NCBI GenBank assembly: GCA_965153455.1
Contig: OZ234504.1
Span: forward strand, 11,470,001-11,534,000
Length of the DNA stretch: 64,000 bases
Direction: 5' to 3'
From: Sphagnum compactum
Taxonomy: Eukaryota; Bryophyta; Sphagnopsida; Sphagnales
A program made the position numbers and the translations under genes. Of this stretch, positions 12,137-24,740 are shown piece after piece. The notes beneath the pieces were generated by a model. That model saw only the letters and a list, made by a program, of their open reading frames with translations. It had not been told where the DNA came from and did no database searches. Position 1 is the stretch's first letter. Every line of letters begins with the position of its first letter.

Positions 12137-13960
12137 ATTATGCAAATCACGAATTTGCTTCAAGAGACGAGAATTTTTTGTTAATGAAATTGTTGGTGCA
12201 GCCATACTCATTGAGGGCTTTTCACAGTACCAACAGCCTGTCTAGGAGTGCTGCGGTTTGGAAGATCTCACCCCGACAAAACAAAGCAAAACAAATGGTG
12301 TGTCACACTGTGGCCTCACCATTTACATTAAAAAGTATCTTAAGGCAAAAGAAGAAATATGGAAATTCAAATATTTCACCATACAAAAATACAAATCTTT
12401 CAAAAAATCCTCTAAAAGAAATCAAAATCCTTCAAGATATCATAACTCTATAACTAATCTCAAGTTTCAACACAAGCCAAAATATCATCTTTCAAAAATC
12501 CTCGCATAAAAATAGACCTCCGACCAAAATCGCTTAAGCTACTATACTCTATAATGAATCTAAACACAATATCCTTGCCTTGGTAGGCAAGGCCAACAAA
12601 CTATGTTCCTTAATAGTAGGTTTGACATACTTTGACTACCCTCAACAAGGGCATGTTGTCAATTCAATGTTAAGCAGAATGGGCTGCAGAATGGTTGAAG
12701 CATGAATTGTTTTTACAGTTTTTGTTAGAACAGATAATGTTTTCCCACCATTTGTCAAATGTGATTATTATTAGCATCAAATGGCTTGGTTGGTTGAGAC
12801 AAGGGTTTCTTTTTCAATGTTGTGCGGTAGGTGGATTGGCAGTCATCTACAAGAAGAATGAGCCAAATTTGGCTAAAGGTGTCAGACAGGAAAGTAAATT
12901 TTTTGTTTTAGAGTCCTGCTTTGTTTTGGCAATTGTCCAGGAACAAATTGTCTAAATATGATGATTTCAGCCAGTTTTTCCTCAAAATATGGCAACATTG
13001 GCTCATCTTTTCCCAAAAAATCCTCTGTACCCTTCACATTGAATTTTGTTTTATTTTTGCCATGGTGAGAAACCCGCCCCCCCCAAAAAAAAAGAAAACA
13101 CTGGTTGAGATTCTAGGTACCAAATATACATAGTTTCAAATATGACATTAAATACTGAAACTATCATTTTTCACAGTGGCTTACACCAACCTGCTCAAGG
13201 ACAAAAAATCTTACACCAAAAAAAGCCGTCCATCAATAGATCTTCTGAGCATAAGAGCAGGTCCACTGAGAGTTAAATGGCCTGTACACTGTACTTGCTA
13301 TGAACTAACAGTCTCCAAATCGTCTAAATGGGTTTGGACTTTGGACTTTGGACCTGTACATTTGCACACAACACAGTGATGTCCGCAATAGAGTGGTCTC
13401 CACGTAAAAATAAAATGACTGCTTCTGATTGGCTGGTCATTATGATTGGCGCAGGTGGTTGCATTTAAATACCTAGTCTAATAAATCACCAAAAACTCCT
13501 TTTTCAAGGAATCTTATAAAATGTCATAAATGCCACACCTCTCTGACGGACTTCTGTGACATAAAAACATCCGGGCCCATCATTTCTGACAGCACCTTGT
13601 GCCAAAACACTAGTAGATCTCGCATAGATCTTTCACTGAAAAAAGCCCTATAGCAGTAAATCTTACAAATTAAATGGCATGCAAATCATTCTATCATGTA
13701 AGATACCATTCCAGCACACTAAGAAATGATGGCCAGATGTTTACATCAATGGGAAGGCCCGACAAAGCTATTCTCAGAATGAGGGGCCTGCAACCAAAAG
13801 GCACCTGATTGCAGACTTCAAATTCCAGGAACGGCTACAATGGCCTATTGCTTCCCCAAGGTCAGGATGGATGGCCACAATCTATTTCATCAGATGGCTG
13901 AAAGTGACCAGAATAAGAGGATGGTACCTTACAAAAGGAAGATGGCTCTCTCTTTCGGCA
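12137..13960. other. Intergenic DNA 3' of the phosphatase gene
   Basis: No gene seen. The segment at 12190-12290 (ACTCATTGAGGGCTTTT followed by GTACCAACAG) resembles 40090-40310, suggesting a shared dispersed element. From about 13200 the base composition becomes less AT-rich. A C/A homopolymer stretch lies at 13076-13092. Confidence 0.4.
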
Positions 13961-14190
13961 GGCTGCATATACCATCCTCCATGCCGCTGCTTCAGGTGCA
14001 ATCCTCAGACTGAGCAAGAATGATTCCATGCTGTTGCCACAGGCTGTGCAGCACCATCCACCATGCTGCTGCTTAAGGCAGAATCCTCAGACTGAGCAAG
14101 AATAATTCCAGCTCTTTACACACAGGCTGCACCATCCTCCATGCTCCTGTTTAAGGTGCAATCATCAGACTGAGCAAGAATAATTCCATT
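13961..14190. repeat. Three-copy tandem repeat, about 65-85 bp units
   Basis: Three units begin near 13961, 14041 and 14124. Each contains AGGCTG, CACCATCC(T/A)CCATGC, a CTGCTT/CTGTTTAAGG segment and TCAGACTGAGCAAGAAT followed by ATTCCA. The copies are well preserved, so the duplication is fairly recent. It lies 0.4-0.6 kb beyond the stop codon of the minus-strand phosphatase gene, possibly within or just past its 3' UTR. Confidence 0.8.
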
Positions 14191-14459
14191 GCATAAGGAG
14201 GCATGCTACATAACTAAAAAAGAACTGCCAGGTCTTTACAGTTCCCAAAATATAACAAAAGGAAGTAGGAGCAGTTGGTTGGTTTGCTAACACCACCACT
14301 GGCAAACAAACAAAATGGAAAAATATCTGCCCACCAACAACTATCACATCTCAAACCCACATACCCAAAAGCTATTGTAGTATTAGTACTGGTAGTAGTA
14401 GTAGCCACCTCCACAGTTCTAGTGCATTTTTTCTGAGGTCTACAACATGGAGATGGAGA

Positions 14460-14460
<1 letters not shown>

Positions 14461-14504
<44 letters not shown>
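14461..14504. repeat. Compound microsatellite (GT)n(GA)n
   Basis: Nine GT units run directly into about thirteen GA units. It lies about 90 bp past the phosphatase stop codon, probably in its 3' UTR (CT/CA-rich on the transcribed strand). Likely length-polymorphic. Confidence 0.95.
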
Positions 14505-14593
14505 TCTGGATCTGGATCCATGAACATACAACAACACTATCAGAAGATAGTGGCAAACCTAGATGTCTTCAACGTGTTTCTTGAGTTTCACAT

Positions 14594-17500
14594 CTAAGGA
14601 TGATGACCCATTCCCATCCCAGTGTGAACTTCCAGATCCTGTTCCTTCCAAATCACAAGGTGACGAAGAAAATCCATCACCTGCCGCAAGAATGTCCAAA
14701 CTGTTTTTTGTCAAAATCCATTTTGGTATGTAATGAATCCATGATGCTAAAGGGGATGGTAAGTTGCAGTGGCAGTGTTAAGTTGGTCACTGTATTTTAC
14801 TGCTTGTTTGTTGATGCATTTCTACAGGTTCTAGTCTGAGATTTGGAGTCAGAAGATGATAAATGTTAAGCACAGTGCCCGTCCCAACCCATCTAAACTA
14901 GCAAGTCAAAATCAGACTCCTGAACACATGATGCATACCTCCCAAGGATCCCGCAGAGAAAAGGATGCCTTAGTTTCTTTGGGCACTGATGTCACCAAAA
15001 TGCTACACCCATGGTTCAAGCCATTCAACACCTGCAGAATGAAATCAACAGTCCATCTGCATTAGTGACACGCCCCAAACATATGCAACTTCTCAGAAGC
15101 AACTTTCCTACTTACAACCAGCAAACTTAGTCCTCATATGCATGGCCTTACAGTGGTTCGATGCTGTGTTGATGAGGTTGCTTTCAACACACAGTTGCTG
15201 AATCATACAAATTCTGAAAAGTGAGCACACCATAACCAAACCCAGCAGCTTACAGTGATATCCAAACTGAGACCAATTTACTACAAAGACCGGAGAGATT
15301 GATAAATGCACAAAGTAAAGAACCCACCCTCATGAATGAGAATGCAGACATGACAACAAGAGCCACTTAAATACACATGCCAACCAAGATAAATGAGACC
15401 ATAAATAGTAGAAGGCCTCTTACTTGGAAGGCATCTTCATCTGTTCGATCATCCCCAATATAGACTGGGAATACATCCCTGCAGTCAGATAGCCCTGCCA
15501 TGTCCACCACAACCAACTCCTTATTTGTATCAGAATTCATGCACATGACATTGCCAACCTTGTGTGGATATGAGCTTGCTGTTTTGTGAGGTTTCTGCTG
15601 CAGTTGTACTCACCAAGCGAACTTAGCAGAAAATCTACAGTCTTGCCCTTATCCCATGCTATAGCTGGACGAATCTCCAAGACCTGCAAAAAGGCATTTA
15701 ATGCATCACACTCCAGCACTAGACATCCAACTATGCATGAAGCTTAGGTGGCCAGAAGTATGAGGTCATGGGAATTGGTAACATTCTCACCATAGCACAG
15801 AGGCATCAACAACATTGGGGCATGGGGTCACAAACAACAAGGTCAAATGGAAATTTGAGCAAGAATCAACAGCAACCAACAGAGGACATCAGCCTAATGA
15901 ACACAAGGAGATTACCCAGGATGAAACTGTACCTTCCGGCCATGGGTCAAACATAAAGTTGGATAGTCCTTCAACACACTCTCTACCTTCTCTGCAAGTG
16001 GCCCCCAGCTCTGATTCACAAGAAGATAGTGTGAACATCAGATCCATCAAGTCCACCTGCAAGGCTCTACTGTGATATCCAGCCACAAGATCAAAACAAG
16101 ACTCCCACAAGTTATGCTGAAGATGCCTCCAGAGAACTCTTTGATGAACCAAATGAGCACTAATCAAGGCAAAGAAGCGAATGGAAGAAGCAAATAATAC
16201 AGACATGTGATATTGAGGAAAACAACAAAAATAGCCCTGTATGTAGTACAGTGTCAACTTGCAGACCAGTCTCAACAACTGTGCTGAAACATCCAGTCAC
16301 AAAGGAATCACAAGCCCAGGCACAGCTAACCAAAGAAGGAGAACAATTGTGCTGAGTAGACAGTCTTTCTGCGTAGGTCAGCTTGGATATAAAAAATTGC
16401 AGTCATTGCACAGAACTGGAAGTGGTGCACAATCAGAACACAACCACAGAGAGAGTATGTCACCTCCTCCTTGACACATCGGAAGTGCATAGTTACACAG
16501 AATCTGTTGTGCTCAACTCTGGCACCCCTGATGCCTTTTGAGCTTTCGCTCAAAATTTTGCACACCTGCTTTCACATTCCAACTTATCCATTATATTGTG
16601 AGCTGAGAGGTTGGCATCATGTTGACCAGGGGTTGCTGCTTCATTGCAAACCAATCATAGGGAGAGAGAACTGCAAATTTTGTACCAAAACTGCAGTGAG
16701 TAAAACCATGCTCAGCATGATGCTTTCTAAAGTGAGTTAAAACTAAGCTAATCAAATTCCTAAGCAGAAGAGCTTCAGATTGTCCCAAAGAAACGTGCAT
16801 GCCACAGGTATGATGAATCTTTTGTAATAGGAGAGTACCTCATCCATCAAAGGCAAATACTCACTAGCTGGCTGAAATAGGACCACATCATTTCCCTAAA
16901 ATACATACAAGAACTTGGTGAAATTCAATTGTTATTGTCATCACAAAAAGTCAATATATGAATATACCCAAGATGCTTCATAAATTGAGCCAAAAGAACA
17001 GCTAGGTATTGACATTCTCTCAGTTTCTATGAAAAAATCCAGCAAGGAATGAGGATACAAATGGCCCCACTGTCAATCAAGTCAGCCACCAATGCCCACT
17101 GCATCTTCCTTCACCTTCATTACATGGATACAGTCAGGGGTTACAGAGGTCCATCCAGGGAAAACAAACAACACAGCTGGAAAAATATGTACCATCTTGT
17201 CTTTCATTTGAGTCCCTTTAGCCTTGAATCCAATGGTGCCATTGGCTGGACCCATGATATCCATGCCATGACTACCTGCGTAATACAGCTCTGCTAGTTG
17301 TACAAATTCATAGACCTGCACAAGCCCACACACTTTTCTGGAAGGCAGCTCAAGGCTTCTAAATGAAGTCACAATGTATTTAAGAACAAGGGCATTTGGT
17401 CAAATGGCTACTTCTCTGGTTCCTTTGACGCACTCTGCAGGAATGGATGACGGAGACCAGAATCCTGCTACAAGCTCAGCCAAAGAACAAGAACCACTTC

Positions 17501-18870
17501 TACTAAATGTGATTTGATGCAATGACATGACAGCAACTAGTGGGGTAGAGAAACCTTTGGTCTTGCTCTTCCACTAATTATTGCAGTTGGAAAGTAGGTA
17601 GCAACTTCCTTAACTATAATTCGCATCTGTCACCAATTTCACACACAACAGTCAGTCAATGCAATACAAGAGTCAGAGCTCCCAAGCCATCACTCATCTA
17701 ACATCCAAAAGTGGACAAGAAAACAACTTAAAAAACAAACGTCCATCTGCTTCTAAAATGGTAGAAATGTACATCATATGCATGTATCCACCAGTGCACA
17801 GTAGTCACAACAACAATGTGATCTCAGGCCTGGCACCTCAAAGAGATACTAGAGCCAAAAATGGAGCACCCATAAACTTGTGAGAAGGGCACTGCATTTG
17901 TCTGGGAATACATGGAAATGGGGCAGCTTACATCATTTGGCATGTAGGCCTGATCAGGGTCCTCCACGATTGGTGAAAGGGTGCCATCATAATCTAAGAA
18001 TACAACTACTTGCTTGGCCTTCGCTTCCACCATCACTTCCTTGAAGACGCTCAGGGCTGATGGATGCTTCTTCTGAATAGATACACCAACTTAAGTCATT
18101 GATTAACAACAGGTCTATCCTTCTGTCCTGTACTTATTGTACAAACCAATATTCTTGAATATGTTTCTATACTGGCAACTATCCCCACTTCTGTCAGCAA
18201 TGACTTCAGAAGCAGATAAAACAACTGACAAATGCCTCCACAATGAACAGCATAGCCAGGGCAGAGCAAGAAGGAAAAGAAGAAAAACAGCATGTTAAGT
18301 CCCAAGGGACTGCAAAAGCCCATTGATTCTAGCTCCTTGTCTTATCATAGAAATCTTCATAAAGGGTTTGTTGTTGTTTACCATCCAAGCTGCATATTTT
18401 GCTGCCTCAATGTCATATGATTCAGGAGTATCTCCATGAAGGGAGTGAAACCGGGGTGGAGACTGAGCTTTCATGGCGTCTAGCCATTTAACTGAATGTC
18501 GCTTGTCTGTCACAGATGAATTGTGTTTCTTTTGGAGGACATTGAGAACGGGTTGTGAATGCACAGCTGGGCTTGAAACTAGTGAGCCAGAGTTAACTGT
18601 AGCCTTTGAAGAAGAGCAACTAGACACTATCAATGTCTCTAAATGGGGGCAGGAGTTGTTTGAAGGTTCTGCAGTAACGGCACTTAGTCGTTTGGATCTC
18701 ACAGTCATACCACCAGCTAAACTCTCGGACCCTACATTGGAAAAGCTTGCCCGATGAAGCTCCACTGTTTCCCTGTCTCCACTCTCCTCATGCTTGAACA
18801 GGGCGGCAAGACTCCCTCTGGTCTGAGCCAGGCCAACCTCTAATGCCATTTCAATTTCCACAGTTCCCAT
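14594..18870 (-). CDS. Trehalose-6-phosphate phosphatase, 11 exons
   Basis: Dephosphorylates trehalose 6-phosphate to trehalose, closing the two-step trehalose pathway and lowering the T6P sugar signal. Exons by my splice reading, in coding order: 18870-18382, 18072-17932, 17626-17555, 17315-17193, 16895-16839, 16565-16464, 16010-15933, 15683-15614, 15494-15424, 15031-14939, 14680-14594 (TAG). All junctions are GT-AG, phases agree, and the product is 460 residues. HAD-phosphatase motifs are intact: DYDGT (about 190-194), ISGR (227-230), GSHGMD in exon 4, the Lys of HGRKVLEIRP (about 354) and GDDRTDED (391-398). The roughly 150-residue N-terminal region is Ser/Thr-rich and variable in the family. 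The ATG at 18870 was chosen because an in-frame GTG lies just before it. Slightly odd is GCSILVTS where GxGILVS is usual. It looks functional. Confidence 0.92.
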
Positions 18871-20640
18871 GATTCTCACAAAAGACAGAATTGGGTGTGC
18901 AAAGTCCTAAGTTCCCCTAGTTAATTGCTTACTGAACGCAAATCCTGCTGTGATTTCCAGCCCATGATTTGCTCAGAGATGAGAACAGCAGTTAGTGAAA
19001 AAGGAACTAAGTCATGTCTCCACTATGCATACCATTTTTGCCTGTTAGCATTGTCCAACAACGCTCAGCAGGTCCTCTACATCGGAACATCAACTTGTAC
19101 ATGGATCTATCTATCAATGCTTTGAAATTTGTGCACATGATGTCAACATGCTGAATTTTGTCGCTAAGCTTCACCGATGTACTGGACAGGCCGCTTGAAG
19201 GAGTCCTTCACAGTGAAACAAACTCTCTATGCTGCAGCCTGCAGGCATTTTATCTGTGAGTGCTCCAATCGACAGTACATTTTGGCTGAAAGCTCACTCA
19301 AATTGCTGCAAGCCACCACAAAACAGTCAAACTTGCAGTGCTAGTTCGTGAGCGACTGACTTCATGCAGCAGGCGCTTTGCATTCATTACATGGGGAATT
19401 GGCAATCTTCGACTATACAAATGTACTACGTGAAAGATATATATGTTTTATTTTCTTTAGCAAATGAAAGAAAAACAAAGCAAATTGTGACGCAAAGGTC
19501 CCTGGCTATTGCTACTTTCTGTGAAAGGAAATCAAATGCAACGTAGTTCAAAGCTTCGATCTATATGATATATATTATGCAGATCGCACTTATAGGAAAG
19601 AATAAAACATGAGGAGACAGATCCTTGAACGAAGAAAATGAGTATACTGCGAATGAGGACGAAGCGCGTTCAGAGTTCATGCCTCCAATAGACTGCTCTG
19701 CCTCGGAGATCACGGCTTGCAAAATCCGTTTCGAGCTTTTACGTGGAGTGGTACATGTCTGACCAAGAGACATGAGCATTTCGACACACGAATATAGCAG
19801 TTCAGCAACAGTTTTCCGAGAATCAAAGAGGAAATGCGGCGCAGCTGTACGTAGATGCAGCTGAGTGACTTTCCTTCGCTGTTTTCTTCACCCCCGCGCC
19901 ACCGGGAAAACAATCCTGTTGTTCACAACGACCGTTAAAACGTGCAGACGGTGCTTTTCCTCGCATTTGCAATACTGTACATTAGCAGAAGCTACAAAAT
20001 TCATCATTTCATCGGTGCAGAGGCAAGGAACAAGATGCTGAAGCATGAAGGTGGTGTAATTCTCTCTCTTTCTCTCTCTCTCTCTCGATCTCGCCATCCG
20101 CCTGGCCCGTTCTTCTTCACTATTCAACAATATACACAATGGTGAAAGAGAGACAAATGGCTACGTGAGAGAAGACTTACCTCCAGAATAGAATCTCGTG
20201 ACGACGATGACGAAAAAAACGCAATGAGAGAATTGCAACAACAACAAAAAGCAAAATGATTACAGTAATCCGCCGGCGATGACAACAACAACGAAACGCG
20301 AAACGAGAGAATTTGCAACAACAGCAACAACAAAATTGCGGTAAGTAGGTAAGTAGCTGAATGAAGGAAGGGAAAAAAACAAACAAACAAACAAACACGC
20401 ACGCAAGCGCGGACACAGGACAGCAGACACAGAGACTGCAGAAAGGAATTGCAACAAACAAAATTGCAAAACTGGGAATGGGAAAAAAACAAAACAAGAG
20501 TGGCAACAAAATTGCAGAAGCGGAAGGCAAACATCAAATCAGGCCCGAGGATCTTGAATGTCGTTAGGTAGGTACCTACGAGGTAGGTAGGTACCTAGTA
20601 CAAACGTACCGCCACATCAATGTTCACCCCCATAGAGAGT
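18871..20640 (-). promoter_or_regulatory. Upstream region and probable 5' UTR of the phosphatase gene
   Basis: About 1.8 kb upstream of the minus-strand start codon. It is less AT-rich than the surrounding intergenic DNA. It contains a CT run at 20061-20096 (GA on the coding strand), an (AAAC)n stretch at 20380-20400, and GGTA/TACC palindromic words at 20565-20605. Many plant genes of this family have a 5'-UTR intron; a non-coding first exon could lie here but no splice pair can be fixed. The open frames in this stretch are composed of simple-sequence residues and are not genes. Confidence 0.4.
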
Positions 20641-21250
20641 ATTAATCAATTAATTTAATTTAATCAATAAATAATAAGTTTTTATGCTTGATAGCACCTT
20701 TGAAATGGGGTTTTTTTTTTTTTTTTCCCTTGAGGAAACCCCATACCTTATACATATCCATCCCTCATGAAAATCTCAACATTATAATTGGTTGTTAGGT
20801 TGCAATTTACAATCCATGTTGGGTGGTTTTCCTCTCCCCAATTGTTAATTGATTGGTTTTTAGTCTGATTCACTAATGGCCCAGGCTAACAATTGACTTG
20901 TTTATTCTAAGGTCAATGATAATTGAATTATGAAAATTAGACCCTATTTTTAAAAATATTAAATCATGAAAACTTGGGTTGTCATAAGTGTTTAATCATA
21001 TTCATAGGATTTTTCCCTTAGAGAAGTTGGAGGTTTAAAATTTAAAGAATCCAAGGAAGTAGTCATTGGATGCCAGACGTGTGCAACATAACAATTGAAT
21101 TAAGGTTTTAAATCTTTTTTGCAAAGTTTGTTTCTTGTTTGCCCCTTCAAATTTAAGGCTTCAATGCTTTTGATTCACCCTTTTCATTTCTTCTTGCAAT
21201 GAACTTGTGATAAGAAATTTTTTTGCTTGGTTTTGTTTTGAAGTTTGTTT
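20641..21250. other. AT-rich spacer
   Basis: No gene. Contains a T run at 20711-20726. No copy of the LTR seen at 23291-24088 was found here, so the downstream Ty3 relic is truncated at its 5' end. Confidence 0.5.
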
Positions 21251-21289
21251 TTGATCATTTTGTTTGGGGGGTCATTGCTAGTCTAAATC

Positions 21290-23275
21290 ATACCAAGGTG
21301 TACACCAAGATTGATTTATGTGGAGCATACAAGTTGGTGTACATTTAAGAAGGTGATGCATGGAAAACAATGTTCAGAACCTATTACGACCATTTTGAAT
21401 ATGTAATGATGTCATTTGGCCTTACCAATGCACCTATTGTTTTTCAACATCTTATGAATGATGTCTTTTGTGAATACTTAGATGATTTCATGGTCTGCTA
21501 CATTGATGACATTCTCATTTTCTTGAAAAACATGGAAGACCATGAGTGCCATGTACGTTTTTTTTTGGAAAAGCTTTGAAAAATTAAACTTTATGTTAAA
21601 TTGGAAAAATGTGAATTTCATCAATGTAAAATGGAATTGCTGGGTTATGTCATCTTTGGAAATGGCATTCACATGGATATCATAAGGTTTAGACCATTAT
21701 CAAATGGGTTATTCTAGCTTCTGTTTGAAATGTCCGATGGTTTTTTGGATTTACCAGCTTTTATTAATGTTTCATTGTCCAGTATTCTTTAGTGTTGGCC
21801 CCTTTTGCTTATTTGACTCGAAAAGATCAACCTTTTTCTTATGCAATTGAAGTTGATAATGTTTTTCAAACTACGAAAGCTTCTTTCACAATTGCCCCAC
21901 TTTTGACTCATGTAAACCTTTCCAAACATATTGTCTTGGAAATGAACGCTTCTAATTTTGCAATAGGTGTCGTACTTTCACAACTTGGAGAAACCTTTCA
22001 TTTTTGTAAGTTTTCTCTTACGGAAATTAACTACAAAATTCATGATAAAGAACTTTTAGCCATTGTGGATGCCTTTGAGGAGTGGTGTCATTTGCTTGAA
22101 GGAGCTCAACATGAAATCATTGTGATTCCCAATGACACAACGCTTCTTTGTTAAATTTATGAAGATTTGAAGAAAAACCCATTTATTATTAGCATCTAAG
22201 GCCAATTAAAGAATTATCATCAAGTCCAAGATTTTTCCAATGATCATGTCAAGTTCGAATTTCAAAATGGTCTATTATATTGTGATGGTTTTTTATATGT
22301 TCATGATGGCCTTACACAACTTCAAGTGGCCAAAGCATCGTGCTTAACTATAAGCCATTTTGGATTCAACAAAACCATGGAGTTAATGTTTCAAGATTAT
22401 TGGTGGCCATAGTTTTGGAAGTATATGAAATAATTTATTAGTTTTTATGATGTTTGCACTCAAGCAAAACATCCTTGTCATTGCCCTCATGGTCTCCTTC
22501 AACCATTTTCGATCCTTGCATCCCGTGGTTTTTAATCTCCATGGACTTCCTCACAGATCTTCCACCTTTTAATTCTTATGACTCCATCTTAGTGGTGGTC
22601 ATGGATTATTTGACCAAGGTGGTTCATTTCATTCCTTGTACCAAAATAAAAATTGGTGAAGGAACAATCAAGTTATTCCTTAATCTTATTTTTTGATATA
22701 ATGATCTTTTTGAGGATATCATTTTTAATCATGGACTTCAATTTGTATCTAAGTTTTGGAAGTGACTATTTGAACTTTTAAGTTTCAAAATGAAGTTGTC
22801 ATCAACTTTCCACCCCCAAACTGATGGTCAAATAGAACAAGTCAATCAAATTTTGGAATAGTATCTACAATGCACAATCAATTATCATCAAAATAGTTGG
22901 TCAAAACTTTTGGCCATGGCAGAGTTTGCCTATAACAACATAATGCATTCATCAACCCAATAAACATTTTTCTTTGCAAATCATGGTTTGCAGCCCAAGT
23001 TTGATATCAAAGGTATGAACAAAATCATGAATTTTGTAGTTGAATATCAAGCCATGTGGTTAACAATGTTTGAGTTCAACTTATATCTAACTTTGAAGAA
23101 ACACAAAGGCGATACAAAGAAAATGTTGATGAACATTGGAAGGTACAATCTAATTACAAGGTTAAACCAAATTTGGCTTTAACAACAACATATATCAAAG
23201 GCCATGGAGAAGGTTCATAAGTTTCATCAACAATATCGAAACAAGCCCAAGTCCATTACTCATGGAATTCGTTGT
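21290..23275 (+). pseudogene. Ty3/gypsy polyprotein relic (RT, RNase H, integrase)
   Basis: Decayed pol region of a Ty3/gypsy LTR retrotransposon. Reverse transcriptase is readable at about 21290-21590: a KIDLCGAYK-like block, then MSFGLTNAPIVFQHLMND and the catalytic box CYIDDILIF. RNase H follows at about 21790-22150 (EMNASNFAIGVVLSQ, then YKIHDKELLAIVDAFEEW). Integrase is spread over 22300-23180, with [10 protein letters not shown], a SKFWK block and FHPQTDGQIEQVN. In-frame stops and frameshifts occur throughout, and gag and protease are missing, so it is dead. It ends at a purine tract and a 3' LTR. Confidence 0.9.
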
Positions 23276-23290
23276 TAAAAGGGGAGGTGA
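23276..23290 (+). other. Polypurine tract of the Ty3 relic
   Basis: AAAAGGGGAGGTGA sits immediately before the TG that opens the LTR at 23291. This is the usual position and composition of the plus-strand primer of Ty3 elements. Confidence 0.7.
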
Positions 23291-23344
23291 TGTGACAAAT
23301 GTCAACACCATGGAGTTCATTCATATGAATGTTCATCCATGTGA

Positions 23345-23640
23345 CTTGTAATTAATTTGAACCTAACTCTTAATTTAATTTCAATTCACTCTTAATTAAT
23401 CTCTAGTTAAATTTTTGTTCACTTCTAATTCATTTTTTGGTAACTCTTAGTTCATTTTAGTTAAGTTTTATTTTACTTCTAGTTCACTTCTAGTTAATTC
23501 TTAGTTCACTTTTAATCCATTTCCAATTAACTTTTAGTTCATTTTTAATTAATTTTGAATTAACTTTTAGTTCATTCTTAGTTGAATTTTAGTTCACTTT
23601 TAGTTGAGTCTTAATTCATTCATAATTCACACATGGGTGG
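23345..23640 (+). repeat. Short-unit degenerate repeat in the LTR
   Basis: About 300 bp built from imperfect 12-16 bp units of the form CTTTTAGTTCA / CTTCTAGTTAA / TCTTAATTCA. It lies upstream of the LTR TATA box, so it would be in U3. Confidence 0.7.
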
Positions 23641-23724
23641 ACATGGGCCACACATGGCTGCACATGGGCTACATGTAGGTTGGAAATTTATTGATAAACT
23701 TCCTTAAACTATATGCCCAATGGA

Positions 23725-23733
23725 TATAAATAA
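23725..23733 (+). promoter_or_regulatory. TATA box of the Ty3-relic LTR
   Basis: TATAAATAA followed by GGGCAGAATTCC, a typical plant LTR core promoter arrangement, in the middle of the LTR. Confidence 0.6.
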
Positions 23734-23756
23734 GGGCAGAATTCCCCATTACCTTA

Positions 23757-23937
23757 AGTTTGTTCAACATGAATTTTGGGTATTTTTTTTATTATATCCT
23801 TGTTCTATTTTTATTTCAATCTGTTCAACATTAATTTTGGGTACATTTTTTTGTCACAACCTTGTTTTGTTCCTGTTTCAATTTGTTCAACACCAATTTT
23901 GGCTATGTTTTTTTGTCACAACTTTATTATGTTCTTG
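23757..23937 (+). repeat. Three-copy 62-bp tandem repeat in the LTR
   Basis: Units begin near 23757, 23818 and 23881. Each has TGTTCAAC followed by AATTTTGG, a T-rich run, GTCACAAC (absent or altered in the first unit) and a TTGTT..TGTTTCAAT segment. It lies just downstream of the TATA box. Confidence 0.8.
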
Positions 23938-24489
23938 TAATAAAATCCTAATAAACTTTTGTCTTGCACACGTCATGTTTTTATTCGTGTTTTTTTGTTT
24001 CATGATTTGGATTTGGAATTAGGCCTATTTTTGTTCTTGTTTTGGTTTAAAAGTTTTTGTAAACTTGGTTGTTTTCATTTTCGTGACAAAACCTTTCAAA
24101 AAGATGATGTGTAACAAAAGCAATTTGTGAAAAATTTGGGCCTTTTAATTATCAAGAACCATTTGCATTTGAAGTTTGTAAAAATTCAGTGGTTGAAACA
24201 TTTTAATCTCCATTTATGTGCAAGAGCTGTTTGGTTTTCCAAGAAAGAAATTTAACAAGAAATTTTGCTTGAATTGATGGAAACAATTAAACAATTATAT
24301 GGGTTCACCCATGTTAACATGTACCAAAATAATTATAATCATTGTTTTGTTGTACTATTGTTCCTTTGTTTGGTTTTGTTGTTGTGGTTGTTCCTTTGCA
24401 TTAGTGTTTCTTCATTAAAATGATAATTTAAATTGATGTTGAAATTTTTCAATTTATTTATATAACAAACATTTGTAATATATCATGAT

Positions 24490-24740
24490 TACATGTGAAT
24501 AAAATTTTGAAATTAATCTTATGAATAAAACATACCCAAAAGCACTTTTAAAACATTATAACTAATTTTTTAAATAATAAAAGGACTTATAAAACAACTT
24601 GAAAAGATTTGAAACTTAAGTATTTTTAGCAAGTTTTAATATGAACCTTACATATTATTATTTTTTAAAAATATATTTTAAACTAATTTTTAAAAATATT
24701 TCAAAAATGTCCCTTAAATATTTCAAATTAAACAGCCATT
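24490..24740 (+). repeat. Dispersed AT-rich repeat, copy 2
   Basis: Diverged relative of 5570-5830 in the same orientation. It interrupts the hAT relic between its N-terminal part and the SFDLW block, so it is either an insertion or part of an old intron of that element. Confidence 0.4.

Larger units (their letters stand above)
23291..24088 (+). mobile_element. 3' LTR of the Ty3 relic
   Basis: Opens TGTGACAAATG after the polypurine tract and probably ends in CGTGACA at 24088, about 798 bp. Inside are a repeat-rich U3-like part (23345-23640), a TATA box (23725-23733), a three-copy 62-bp repeat, and an AATAAA-containing stretch (about 23938-23960) that could serve polyadenylation. The right edge is inferred from the TG...CA rule; no second copy is available to confirm it. 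Confidence 0.55.

Noticed and set aside
14214-14537. 107-codon minus-strand open frame
   Set aside because: It runs through the GT/GA microsatellite (SLSLSL, HTHTHT) and the three-copy repeat region; not a gene.
18473-18757. 94-codon plus-strand open frame
   Set aside because: It is antisense to exon 1 of the phosphatase gene and has no motif.
20124-20537. 137-codon minus-strand open frame rich in Cys, Leu and Phe
   Set aside because: It is a translation of simple repeats (CAA, AAAC and GA tracts); composition explains it.
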